Below, piece after piece: positions 17,535 to 25,360 of a stretch of 64,000 nucleotides of DNA. The position numbers were made by a program, and so were the translations under genes. The DNA is from Chthonomonadaceae bacterium (GTDB taxonomy: Bacteria > Armatimonadota > Fimbriimonadia > Fimbriimonadales > Fimbriimonadaceae): positions 744,001 through 808,000 of the forward strand of contig CP054189.1 in NCBI GenBank assembly GCA_015709495.1. Reading direction: 5' to 3'. The stretch's first letter is position 1; each line of letters starts with the position of its first letter. A model generated the notes under the pieces. The model ran no database searches. It saw only the letters and a list, made by a program, of their open reading frames with translations, and was not told where the DNA came from.

Positions 17535-18446
17535 ATGAAGAGTTGGTTTATCCTACAAATGGTAAGGGGCTTTGTTGCAGGTGCCTGCATGACAGTTCCT
17601 TGTTGTGCACCAACAGATGGGGCAGCACTCTATGTAGCTTCGATTTCGGTCAGCCCCGATAGAGTTGCGCACATCAGTGCTGGTGGGTCTGCAAGCAAGG
17701 TGAGTATTTACAGCCTATCGCCCTGGGTGGAGGCCTGGCGTGGGTTTGCTGCACAAGACGACAAAGGGCGAATCCTCTCAGTAGGCGTAAGCGGCCAAAC
17801 GGTTGTCCGCTCACCAGCACAAGAATTTATGGAATCTGGCACTTGGGCCATTTCGAGCGACGGGAGGTGGATAGCGTTTATCGATCAAGATGCGCGCACC
17901 GTGATATGCCACGCTATTGGCGCGGATATCGATCGCAGGTTTCAGATTGATGCAAAGCAACTGGAGGAGGCAGGTGTCTTGTGGGGAAGGAGTGAACCTT
18001 CTCTTGTCGGGTTCGTCTGGGCAGACGACGGACAGACTTTCGGATTTACTGTTCCCATTGACGGGTCCGAAGACTCCGGTGGGATCGCTGATGTCAGTAC
18101 GGTTGTTGCAAGCGCCAATGGCGATATTGTTGGGACACTGCGAGGTGTGGCGCCTGTCTTGATTACGTCAAATGGGGTCGTAATAGGAGTCACGGATCGA
18201 TGGGAGGGAGAGTATCGGCTAGTTAAAGCTCTTACGCGTGAGGGCAAGGAGCTTTGGCGGTTCGGGCCTGCTTGTGCTGTGGCTTCTGGTTTGAGAGAGC
18301 TAGGAGTCTTGCAGGTTCGTGGAGATCGCTGCTCTTGGCAACTGGTCGATCGATTGACAGGGAAGCGGATTCGATCTCTTCTTGATTCGTCTGAGTCGCC
18401 TGCAGTTTACATGGGTTATGAGGCAGTATTTGGAGTAGTGCGATAG
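17535..18446 (+). CDS. Putative immunity protein for Rhs tip B (exported, beta-propeller-like)
   Basis: 303 residues from ATG 17535, preceded by AGGAAA. The N-terminus is hydrophobic and Cys-containing (LQMVRGFVAGACMTVPCCAP), compatible with an exported protein or lipoprotein. The remainder shows repeated strand-rich units with SSDGRWIAFID and WADDGQTFGFTV motifs, reminiscent of WD40-like/PD40 propellers. The mixed A+T-rich composition matches other cassette tips. An exported location would suit protection against a wall-degrading toxin, but the pairing is inferred from gene order. Confidence 0.55.
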   Translation: MKSWFILQMVRGFVAGACMTVPCCAPTDGAALYVASISVSPDRVAHISAGGSASKVSIYSLSPWVEAWRGFAAQDDKGRILSVGVSGQTVVRSPAQEFMESGTWAISSDGRWIAFIDQDARTVICHAIGADIDRRFQIDAKQLEEAGVLWGRSEPSLVGFVWADDGQTFGFTVPIDGSEDSGGIADVSTVVASANGDIVGTLRGVAPVLITSNGVVIGVTDRWEGEYRLVKALTREGKELWRFGPACAVASGLRELGVLQVRGDRCSWQLVDRLTGKRIRSLLDSSESPAVYMGYEAVFGVVR

Positions 18447-18448
18447 CT

Positions 18449-19879
18449 GTGGCGAGAGTTGTTTCTTATTGCGTGAAGCTGGCCGTACAGTTTCAAAGCC
18501 GCGTGACGCAGGTTCTTCTGAAGAACTCCTCGAACCAGACGGTCCGAACGCAGACCTGGACCTACGACGCCGCGTCGAACGTGCTGACCCACACCACGGG
18601 CGGGGTGCAGACGAGCTACGGCTACGACGACATCGACCAGCTCGTTTCTGAGTCCAGGAACGGCTACTCGGCGAGCTACGCGTACGACGCCAACGGCAAC
18701 CGCCTGACGCGGACGGTGAACTCGGTCACCGAGGACTACGTTTACGACGACGCCGACAAGCTGCTGGAGGTCAACGTCGGGCAGCAGACGGTCAAGGAGT
18801 TCACCTACGACTCGGCCGGGCGGACGACCGCGGTCGAGACCTCGGCCGGGACCACCTCGCTGACCTACGACTATGAGAGCCGGGTGACCGGGATCACGTA
18901 CCCCAGCCAGTCGACGAACTCGTTTACGTACAACGGGCTCGATACCAGGGTGGGGATGACCGACTCCGGCGGGTCGAAGACCTTCCTTCGGGATGGGGTT
19001 TCGGTGACCTCGCCGGTGCTCTTGGACGGCAGCGCGGACTACACCCCCGCAATCTCAGAGCGTCGCTCCTCTACGACGACCTTCTACCACGCAGGAATCA
19101 AGAACGGGGATTCCCAGACCTCGACCGGCCAATCCGTCACAGGCTCAATCCAGCACGACGCCTTCGGCAACGTCGCCTCGTCTTCGGGAACCTGGTCCGG
19201 CCCCTTCGCCTACGGCGGCCCTTACGGCTACCAATCCGACCCGGATTCTGGCCTGAAGCTCCTGGGGCATAGGTACTACGATCCTTCTACGGGGAGGTTT
19301 CTGACTAGGGACCCGGTAAAGGATGGGCGGAATTGGTATGGGTACTGTGGAAGCGCAGCATTAGTTCGCACTGACCCTACTGGGACGGTTACACTGGTCT
19401 TCAACGGAACCAAACTCAAGTGGTTTCGCGATGATGGTACCTTAGTTGACTCTGTACCGGCCTTTTCAGGCGCACCTGGTAAGGGCCGTCGCGACCAAGG
19501 GCAGAGGGGCGGACCCATACCTGAAGGAACCTACTCCATAGATCCTAATGAGGATCAATACGCAACATATAACATCTTTGCCTATCCCTGGGCTGGATAT
19601 CCACCCAGCCCCGCTTGGGGCGATCGAAGGATCCCCCTCAAGGGAGGGCCGGATGTTCCAGGGCGAACTGGAGGGTACTTTCTTCACGGTGGGGAGTTTG
19701 TCGGTTCAATTGGATGCATCGATATCGGGCCGAACGATATAAAGATCATTGATAAACTTGGTAAACTAACTAAGAAAATAAAACTCGTTGTGGATTACAT
19801 GGATTGGAATGGGACCGTACCCTCGTCAGATAACAATAAACCAGTCAAATGGAAAGAGTACTTGCAGCAGCGACAATGA
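18449..19879 (+). CDS. Orphan Rhs core cassette with L,D-transpeptidase/Tlde1-like tip C
   Basis: 476 residues from GTG 18449. The first 16 codons are not Rhs; from 18497 the sequence matches the Rhs core at 13994-14860 almost residue for residue. The core ends RNWYGYCGSAALVRTDPTG. The tip (about residues 308-476) has GGPIPEGTYSI and the active-site stretch HGGEFVGSIGC with His413, Ser420 and Cys423, matching the HGG-x-GSxGC pattern of YkuD-type L,D-transpeptidases and Tlde1/DUF2778 effectors, which alter peptidoglycan stems. The stop is overlapped by the next gene (ATGA), a membrane protein that is the probable immunity partner. Confidence 0.8.
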   Translation: MARVVSYCVKLAVQFQSRVTQVLLKNSSNQTVRTQTWTYDAASNVLTHTTGGVQTSYGYDDIDQLVSESRNGYSASYAYDANGNRLTRTVNSVTEDYVYDDADKLLEVNVGQQTVKEFTYDSAGRTTAVETSAGTTSLTYDYESRVTGITYPSQSTNSFTYNGLDTRVGMTDSGGSKTFLRDGVSVTSPVLLDGSADYTPAISERRSSTTTFYHAGIKNGDSQTSTGQSVTGSIQHDAFGNVASSSGTWSGPFAYGGPYGYQSDPDSGLKLLGHRYYDPSTGRFLTRDPVKDGRNWYGYCGSAALVRTDPTGTVTLVFNGTKLKWFRDDGTLVDSVPAFSGAPGKGRRDQGQRGGPIPEGTYSIDPNEDQYATYNIFAYPWAGYPPSPAWGDRRIPLKGGPDVPGRTGGYFLHGGEFVGSIGCIDIGPNDIKIIDKLGKLTKKIKLVVDYMDWNGTVPSSDNNKPVKWKEYLQQRQ

Positions 19880-20331
19880 CGGCCCGCTATCAACTGAAGA
19901 TGCGCTACGCACAGCTAATCTGTGGAATGGTGTTCGCATTTGCATTGTCAGTTGATTCGGCTGATCTTCAGATCATATTTCCATTTGCAGACTTTCTTAC
20001 AATAGATTCTTTGCTTAGGGCAGTAGTTATTGTGTGTGTCGTTCTTTTGCTCATCGTTCCGGTCTTTGTTCGGTTTGATGGACTGTCTCTACGTGGTATT
20101 GCTGTCGCATCGTGTGCGATCGGGGTTTTGGCAGTGGGAGCGAGTAAATGGATTTCGTTCCTTGCCCATCAATACGAGCATCCCTACGGTTTCGAGCTGT
20201 ACCTAGTGCAATACGTTTGGCAGTTTGCAATTCCTAGTGTGGTTGTTGCGCTATTATGCGGGTTGTTGTTCTTCGCTAACAAGTGGTGTGAGAAGCTTTT
20301 CAGGATACTCAGGCGACGAGCGAAGCAGTAG
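19876..20331 (+). CDS. Putative membrane immunity protein for Rhs tip C
   Basis: 151 residues from ATG 19876, which overlaps the Rhs stop as ATGA. Three to four membrane helices are visible (around residues 14-30, 48-68, 74-96 and 112-135) and the C-terminus is strongly basic (KLFRILRRRAKQ). No known family. An inner-membrane immunity protein is plausible against a toxin working on periplasmic peptidoglycan. The sequence is A+T-rich relative to the Rhs core. Confidence 0.6.
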   Translation: MTARYQLKMRYAQLICGMVFAFALSVDSADLQIIFPFADFLTIDSLLRAVVIVCVVLLLIVPVFVRFDGLSLRGIAVASCAIGVLAVGASKWISFLAHQYEHPYGFELYLVQYVWQFAIPSVVVALLCGLLFFANKWCEKLFRILRRRAKQ

Positions 20332-20376
20332 GCTGTTCCCGGCAATTTCAGCGTCTCTGGCCAGGGGGAGCGGGCA

Positions 20377-20498
20377 ATGTGCGCGCAGTCAGCAGAGGTG
20401 ACGGTCAAGTCATTCACCTACGATGCGGCCGGGAGGACGACCGCGGTCACCGTCGGGAACGATACGGCCACGCTCGCCTACGACTATGAATCCCGGAT
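20377..20498 (+). pseudogene. Short Rhs core fragment
   Basis: About 34 codons of Rhs core (VKSFTYDAAGRTTAVTV and following) that match the core of cassette B around 16436-16535. The fragment is cut at its right by an IS3-type end at about 20499 and at its left joins non-Rhs sequence. It marks the broken end of the cassette array. Confidence 0.75.
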
Positions 20499-20672
20499 TG
20501 GTCTGCCCCCCAGAATTGAAGACGTCAGAAAAGTAGTTCTCTGGTTCAAACTGGAGGCAATCATGAAGAGATCGAAGTTCACCGAGGAGCAGATCGTGAG
20601 GATTCTGCAGGAGGCCGCATCGGGCCAGAAGACGCAGGCCTAACTCTGTCGCGACCACGGAGCCAGTCCGGG
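20499..20672 (+). mobile_element. Remnant of the left end of an IS3-family element
   Basis: Begins TGGTCTGCCCCCCAG and contains the start of an orfA gene at 20563 (MKRSKFTEEQIVRILQEA), the hallmark of IS3-type transposase subunit A. The frame is broken by TAA at 20641, where a Gln codon is expected (continuing LCRDHGAS), and the sequence stops at about 20672, where the dispersed repeat begins. No right end or orfB is present, so it is dead. Confidence 0.85.
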
Positions 20673-20673
20673 C

Positions 20674-20718
20674 GGGTGGCCGTCCCATGAGATGGGTCTA
20701 CAACTTACGGGTGGCACC
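20674..20718 (+). repeat. Dispersed repeat copy 2
   Basis: 45 bases matching 16076-16120 with two mismatches. It begins exactly where the IS3 remnant ends. Confidence 0.8.
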
Positions 20719-20842
20719 CGGATGGGGTCTCCGGGAGCCCTGCCGGGGAGAGTGCCTGTCCCCTTCTGCCGCGCTCCTTGGGGTGCTCGTGTTACTTGGC
20801 CCGCGAGCCGCGGGCGCTCCCAGAGACGCGGGGCATCCCAGC
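20709..20842 (+). repeat. Imperfect direct repeat, left copy (about 134 bp)
   Basis: Matches 21074-21206 over its length with scattered mismatches and small indels; the core GCTCGTGTTACTTGGCCCGC and following bases are identical. The two copies are about 365 bases apart. Confidence 0.75.
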
Positions 20843-21054
20843 CTTTGGCCCCCGGCTAACGACCTGCATCCCCTCCGGGGACTTGTTTCAGCAAGCTCCT
20901 GGGCTTTTCCGGCCTGCTCTACAAGTCAGACCGGGCCACCCGGTGCTGAAGGAAGCGCGTTCGTTTCCCCGGTCTGCCCTTCGTGTCCGACGGGGCCACC
21001 CGGCACTGAGGGAAGGGCGCCCGCCGCGGGATCGCGCAAGGGGGCGGTGAGCTG

Positions 21055-21077
21055 CACCCCAAAGCAAGTTTGGGGTG
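21055..21077 (+). repeat. Hairpin CACCCCAAA-N5-TTTGGGGTG, second copy
   Basis: Perfect 9-bp stem with loop GCAAG. The same stem with loop CTCGT occurs at 16117-16139, so the stem is conserved while the loop differs. Confidence 0.75.
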
Positions 21078-21206
21078 GCACCCAGATTTGGGTCTCACAG
21101 GGCCCTGCCGAGGAGAGTGCCTGCCTCCTTCTGCCGCGTCCTTCGGGGTGCTCGTGTTACTTGGCCCGCGAGCCGCGGGCGCTCCCAGATACGCAGGGCA
21201 TCCAGC
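21074..21206 (+). repeat. Imperfect direct repeat, right copy
   Basis: Partner of 20709-20842; begins GGTGGCACCC and ends in GGGCATCC. It starts inside the hairpin element at 21055-21077. Confidence 0.75.
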
Positions 21207-21379
21207 GCCCTTCCCACGGCTCCGACGATGGGATTCAGAACCTTCCCGGGCAAACGGCACGAACCCTCCGCGTGTCCGACCCACCCGGCACCGAGGGGAG
21301 AAGGGAGTCAGACACCCTGCTCGAGGTGGAAGAGGGGAGACTTTGACCCCGCACGAAACGGGTTCAGCCAAGACGCCGA

Positions 21380-21473
21380 TGGCGGGAATGTGTAGGAATC
21401 GAACCCACCCGTCCCCGTAAGAGGACACACCGGTTTTGAAGACCGAGGGGCACACCAGCACCCATCCACTCCC
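21380..21473 (-). tRNA. selC: tRNA-Sec (anticodon UCA)
   Basis: 94 bases including encoded CCA. Reading the minus strand: acceptor GGGAGTGG with 3' ACATTCCC (seven pairs plus one mismatch), six-pair D stem GGGTGC/GTGCCC with a four-base TGGT loop, anticodon stem TCGGT/ACCGG around loop CTTCAAA (anticodon TCA, plus-strand 21437-21439), long variable arm with six-pair stem GTCCTC/GGGGAC, T stem GTGGG/CCTAC with loop TTCGATT, discriminator G. The six-pair D stem, tiny D loop and long variable arm are the hallmarks of selenocysteine tRNA. The host should therefore encode SelA, SelB and SelD elsewhere. It borders the right side of the accessory island. Confidence 0.92.
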
Positions 21474-21649
21474 GCACGAGATCGTACCCCCAGGTTCCCT
21501 TGAGGCGAGCCCGCGCGTTGCCTTAAGAGTCTGCTGAAAACCGATGTCGGCGGGTTCTGTCGTCCCGGTTCATTGAACTGTGCCTTGGCCGGCAGCGAGC
21601 CAGAAACGCCCACTTTTGGCCTTTTCGGAACTGCTCTTCAGCGGGGTCC

Positions 21650-22174
21650 CTAGGCTTGGCGAGGGGGACGGAGCCCAGCAAGCGACTCCCGAACCAACAA
21701 GAGCCCGACTCGAAACGTCTCGAACTCGAAGCTCAACTTCCGATACAGCGGGGCCTCGGCATCGAAAGGCACATAATCGAAGCTGCTCACGATCTCGTAG
21801 CTTTCGCTTCCTTGACGAACGGCGTCTGGGATCGTGGGAGCTCCGGTCGCGTTCGGGAGGTGTTCGGGGAACATGCCCGACCAGAAAAGCAGGTAGTCGC
21901 CAATGTGGCGATGCACTTCGCGCTCGCGCTCGAAGGTCATGGCATTCTGCCGGATATCGCCTTCGGGAAGCATATCGTCGATGCGTTCGAGCTGGTTGCC
22001 GTCACAGTCTCGAAGCGCGAAGAGGCGCTCCCGATGCGCGAACCGCACCAGCATCGCGGCAAGGTACGATTCGACGTCTTCGTATCCGGGCATCCCCAGC
22101 TTATGAGCGAGCGAGCGATGCACGGCCTCTTCGAAGAACGCCTGGATCGGATGTTCGGACGGCCTGGGGTTCAT
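21650..22174 (-). CDS. Conserved-looking hypothetical protein, 174 residues
   Basis: Not recognised. Soluble, acidic, no signal peptide. It begins MNPRPSEHPIQAFFEEAVHRS and has a mid section with LLFWSGMFPEHLP and a C-terminal SFDYVPFDAEAPLYRKLSFEFE. The ATG at 22174 has an AGGAAG site upstream. The region is mostly helical by eye, with His and Glu residues scattered but no clear metal motif. It stands alone between tRNA-Sec and a plus-strand gene cluster, transcribed towards the tRNA. Confidence 0.75.
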   Translation of the reverse strand: MNPRPSEHPIQAFFEEAVHRSLAHKLGMPGYEDVESYLAAMLVRFAHRERLFALRDCDGNQLERIDDMLPEGDIRQNAMTFEREREVHRHIGDYLLFWSGMFPEHLPNATGAPTIPDAVRQGSESYEIVSSFDYVPFDAEAPLYRKLSFEFETFRVGLLLVRESLAGLRPPRQA

Positions 22175-22310
22175 GTTCGTCAGCTTCCTGCGTCAAATTC
22201 TTCGATTCGCTGTATATTCTATGTACGTTATTCCGCACTTTCGGGATCGCGGGCATCCCGATCGACCTGGCAAACGCAATCCCAAGCCGGATCGACTCGT
22301 CTAAGAAGTT

Positions 22311-23246
22311 ATGAACTGCCCTCGCTGTGGCCGCCAACTCGCCTCTGGGGCTGCCTTCTGCATGCATTGCGGGCAGATGCTGGCCTCGAGCGGAGGCTCG
22401 ATTCCCCTTGTCGATGCGACGCCGCACGCGAACGGTCGGCGGCTCATCGTCGGGGTGATCGGGGCAATCTTGGTCCTTGCGGGACTCCTGTTCGCCCTGG
22501 ACGAAACGGGACTTTTGAGGGCAGCCGGGAGCGTCTTTCGGCCTCAATCGCTCGCCGCGCAAGGGCAATCGGGGCAACCCCCGGCCCTGCCCGCAGAGGG
22601 TTCAGCACAAGATTCAAGGATGCTTTCGTCGCCGGGGCAAGCGGGCGGCTCGAGTTTGCCCATTCCGGACTCAAAACGGTTCATGCCCGACGACGTCCGG
22701 AGGTGGTTGGAACACCTCGAACGGATCGAGCGCAAGCGGGGTGATCTCTCCCGTGAGCATCTCGCCACGGCGATCACGACGATGACAGCACTGCAACTCG
22801 GGGGTTCGATGTCCGAAATCGAGGCTTTGCTTCGTGGCGACCTGGAGGGCTTGGACGAGAACCAGACGCCTCCCACCATCGAGAAGGCGACAACCGACAT
22901 GGAGTCGATGACGCGCGCGTGGGTGTCGCTCAACGACGAGTTCCTTTCGGTTCCTCCGCCCGAAGAGTGCGTGCCGATCCGCAACCAGTACGATCAGGTC
23001 TTGCGCGAAACCGGCGCGATGATCCTCGACATCGTACAGGCTGTGGATAACGCATCGACCGACCGGGAAGGCGCTTTGCAGGCCCTCCTCTCGATGAAGG
23101 GGAAGAGCGAGGAGCGGATCGGACGCCCCGCGGAGCGTACCGATCAGGGCGTCACGCAGATTTGCGACAAGTACGAGACTCGGAAGTGGTTCAGTATTTC
23201 GAGGGACTTTGGCGGAGGAGGGTTGTTGAAGAGCCTCGGTATGTAG
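22311..23246 (+). CDS. Zinc-ribbon membrane protein of unknown function
   Basis: 311 residues. An N-terminal zinc ribbon (CPRCG at residues 3-7, CMHCG at 18-22) is followed by one membrane helix at about 45-65 and a soluble, probably external, domain of about 240 residues. This domain has helical segments (RRWLEHLERIERKRGDLSRE and following) and a Cys pair. Zinc-ribbon plus single helix proteins of this layout are common and rarely characterised. No catalytic motif is visible. The next gene, a SprT-like protein, follows 34 bases later on the same strand. Confidence 0.85.
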   Translation: MNCPRCGRQLASGAAFCMHCGQMLASSGGSIPLVDATPHANGRRLIVGVIGAILVLAGLLFALDETGLLRAAGSVFRPQSLAAQGQSGQPPALPAEGSAQDSRMLSSPGQAGGSSLPIPDSKRFMPDDVRRWLEHLERIERKRGDLSREHLATAITTMTALQLGGSMSEIEALLRGDLEGLDENQTPPTIEKATTDMESMTRAWVSLNDEFLSVPPPEECVPIRNQYDQVLRETGAMILDIVQAVDNASTDREGALQALLSMKGKSEERIGRPAERTDQGVTQICDKYETRKWFSISRDFGGGGLLKSLGM

Positions 23247-23280
23247 GCGCCGCCTTGCGCGGACAACGATCGATCCGGCC

Positions 23281-23796
23281 ATGGCCACGAGGGTTTACCC
23301 GCCCCCAAGCGAGGAGTTGGGACGATACGCCAGCGAGCTTCTCGCAGGGCTGCTCGTTCGGTTTCCGTTGAAGCACTCGCCAGTGCTCGAATGGGCGCCC
23401 TATCGGGTGACGGCGGGAATGGCGATCTACGACCCACCGGGGATTCGCCTGAGCCGGCTCGTGCTGGACGACCTCCAGAAGGTCCACGATACGCTCGTGC
23501 ATGAGTTCGCCCATCTCCTTGCGCTTGAGCGGGCGGGGCGAGCGGGCCGAGGGCATGGACCTGCGTGGAAGCTCGCGATGTCCGACCTTGGCGCAGAGGC
23601 CAAGGTCCATCACGACTTCGGTGTGAGGCGAAACACCAGCAGGTCCGAGGTGCGCTACACTTGTGACAAGTGCGGCACTCACCTTCGCCGCAAGCGACGC
23701 CTTCCGCGAAATAGGAAGTACTTGCATGTGGGCTGCGGGGGCGTCGTTCGCTTCGCCGGACGCTATTCGGCGAACGATGCAGAAGGCGACGCGTAG
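23281..23796 (+). CDS. SprT-like zinc metalloprotein
   Basis: 171 residues. The HEFAH motif (VHEFAHLLALER), a further His in GRGHGPAWK, and a C-terminal zinc ribbon (YTCDKCGTHL with a later HVGCGG) match the SprT-like family. Eukaryotic SPRTN of this family degrades DNA-crosslinked proteins; bacterial members are mostly uncharacterised. Residues needed for zinc binding and the catalytic Glu are present. Located between the zinc-ribbon membrane protein and nnr. Confidence 0.88.
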   Translation: MATRVYPPPSEELGRYASELLAGLLVRFPLKHSPVLEWAPYRVTAGMAIYDPPGIRLSRLVLDDLQKVHDTLVHEFAHLLALERAGRAGRGHGPAWKLAMSDLGAEAKVHHDFGVRRNTSRSEVRYTCDKCGTHLRRKRRLPRNRKYLHVGCGGVVRFAGRYSANDAEGDA

Positions 23797-23818
23797 TACG
23801 AAATGAACTCAACCAACC

Positions 23819-25360
23819 ATGTGGATCGCCTCTTCTAAACACGCGCAAGACCTCGACGCCCTTGCCCGCTCCAAGTACAAGCTCTCAGCGGCCACGCTGA
23901 TGGAGCGCGCGGGGAAAGAGGTGCTCAAGGCCCTCAAGGCGATGCTTCCCGAGCGGGGCCGGATCGCCGTGTTTTGCGGCAAAGGCAACAACGGCGGCGA
24001 CGGCTTTGTGGTGGCACGTCTCGCCAAGCAGGCTGGATACACCGTCGATGTGTTTGTCGCGGCAAAGCCCTCCGAACTGGGGGCCGACTGCAAGAAGCAA
24101 TTCGATAAAGCCGAGAAGGCCGGGATCGAGTGCCGGTTTGCGGACCATCCTGATTGGGAGGAAAAGCTGGACTGCCTGGGGTGTCGCGACTTGGTCGTGG
24201 ATGCGCTCTTGGGCACTGGCGCGAAGGGCGCCGTTCGCGGTCCGATTCGCGAGGCGATTCGGGCGATCAATTGCAGTGGAGTTCCAGTCGTGTCGGTCGA
24301 TATCCCGAGCGGCATCGATTGCGATTCGGGCGAAGAAATGGGCGAGAGCGTTTGGGCCTTGCGGACGATCACGTTCGGCTTGCCCAAGAAGTTCCTCTTT
24401 CAGGGAGCCGGACTCGAAAGGGCCGGATATTGGACGGTCGCCGATATCGGCCTGCCGCAGGAGCTCCTGCAAACCCCCACCGACGCTCGCCTGATCGACG
24501 AGGAGGAAGTGGGGGACATTCTCCCCGAACGCATGAAGGGCGGGCACAAGCGCGATAACGGCTCGGTCTTGATCATCGCAGGAAGCTCGAGGATGCCGGG
24601 CGCAGCCGCGCTCGCGGCACTCGGAGCGCTCCGGTCGGGCGCAGGGCTGGTTTCGGTCGCGGGGGTCGCAGACGTATGTAGGGCGATTTCGACGAACATG
24701 CCGGAGGTCGTGCTGCTACCGCTCAGCGAGGAAGGCGGCGTTCTCGGTCCGTCAGCCGCGCAGGAATTATTGTCGTTCGATCCCAAGTTCGATGCGGCGG
24801 TGATCGGGCCAGGTCTCACCCAAGGGGAGGCCGTTCAGGGATTCCTCAAGGAGCTTTGGAAGGACTGGCGAGTTCCTACGGTCGTGGACGCCGATGCCTT
24901 GAACGCGGTCGCGAAAGGCGTAAGGCTTCCTCGCGGGGAAGTCGTACTCACTCCTCACGTGGGCGAGCTGAGTCGGTTGCTCGAGTTCAGCGTCGCAGAG
25001 ATCGAGTCCGACCGGTTTGGCACACTCGAAGCGGTGCTGGACAAGTTCGGCAGTTGCGCTCTGGTGAAGGGCGCGCACACGCTCGTCGGCTATCCGGGCT
25101 TTCCCGCTTTCGTCAACACCACAGGCAACCCTGGGATGGCGAGTGGCGGCATGGGTGACGTCCTGAGCGGAGTGATCGGCACGCTTCTTTCTCAGGGTCT
25201 TCCGTGCATCGACGCAGCGTTGTGCGGGGTGTATTGGCATGGCCTTGCGGCGGATTACTGCGCCTGTACGGTGGGGAATGTCGGATACTTGGCGACCGAA
25301 GTTGCAGAAATGTTGCCCCGCGCCCGTGCTACCATAACTTCAAGTTGCGAAGACGAGTAG
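23819..25360 (+). CDS. nnr: Bifunctional NAD(P)H-hydrate epimerase / ADP-dependent dehydratase
   Basis: 513 residues, full length for the fused enzyme. The N-terminal epimerase (YjeF-N) has GKGNNGGDGFVVAR and VVDALLGTGAKG. The C-terminal dehydratase has AGSSRMPGAAALAALGALRSGAGL, VIGPGLTQ, DADALN, LTPHVGELSRLL and GGMGDVLSGVIG. Together they repair damaged NADHX and NADPHX in the cytoplasm. The last 16 bases overlap the next gene, whose TTG start lies inside it. Confidence 0.96.
   Translation: MWIASSKHAQDLDALARSKYKLSAATLMERAGKEVLKALKAMLPERGRIAVFCGKGNNGGDGFVVARLAKQAGYTVDVFVAAKPSELGADCKKQFDKAEKAGIECRFADHPDWEEKLDCLGCRDLVVDALLGTGAKGAVRGPIREAIRAINCSGVPVVSVDIPSGIDCDSGEEMGESVWALRTITFGLPKKFLFQGAGLERAGYWTVADIGLPQELLQTPTDARLIDEEEVGDILPERMKGGHKRDNGSVLIIAGSSRMPGAAALAALGALRSGAGLVSVAGVADVCRAISTNMPEVVLLPLSEEGGVLGPSAAQELLSFDPKFDAAVIGPGLTQGEAVQGFLKELWKDWRVPTVVDADALNAVAKGVRLPRGEVVLTPHVGELSRLLEFSVAEIESDRFGTLEAVLDKFGSCALVKGAHTLVGYPGFPAFVNTTGNPGMASGGMGDVLSGVIGTLLSQGLPCIDAALCGVYWHGLAADYCACTVGNVGYLATEVAEMLPRARATITSSCEDE

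Larger units (their letters stand above)
20719..21379. other. Repeat-rich noncoding stretch between the Rhs array and tRNA-Sec
   Basis: No convincing gene is seen. Open frames exist on both strands because of the G+C content, but their translations are Pro/Arg/Gly-rich, mirror each other and lack ribosome binding sites. The stretch contains a direct repeat pair of about 134 bp, three copies of a roughly 30-base element with core CCACCCGG (near 20938, 20994 and 21281), and a 9-bp stem hairpin at 21055-21077. Confidence 0.6.

Noticed and set aside
20687-21346. Long open frames in the region before tRNA-Sec
   Set aside because: They overlap each other on both strands, contain the direct repeats, lack ribosome binding sites and give low-complexity Pro/Arg/Gly protein.
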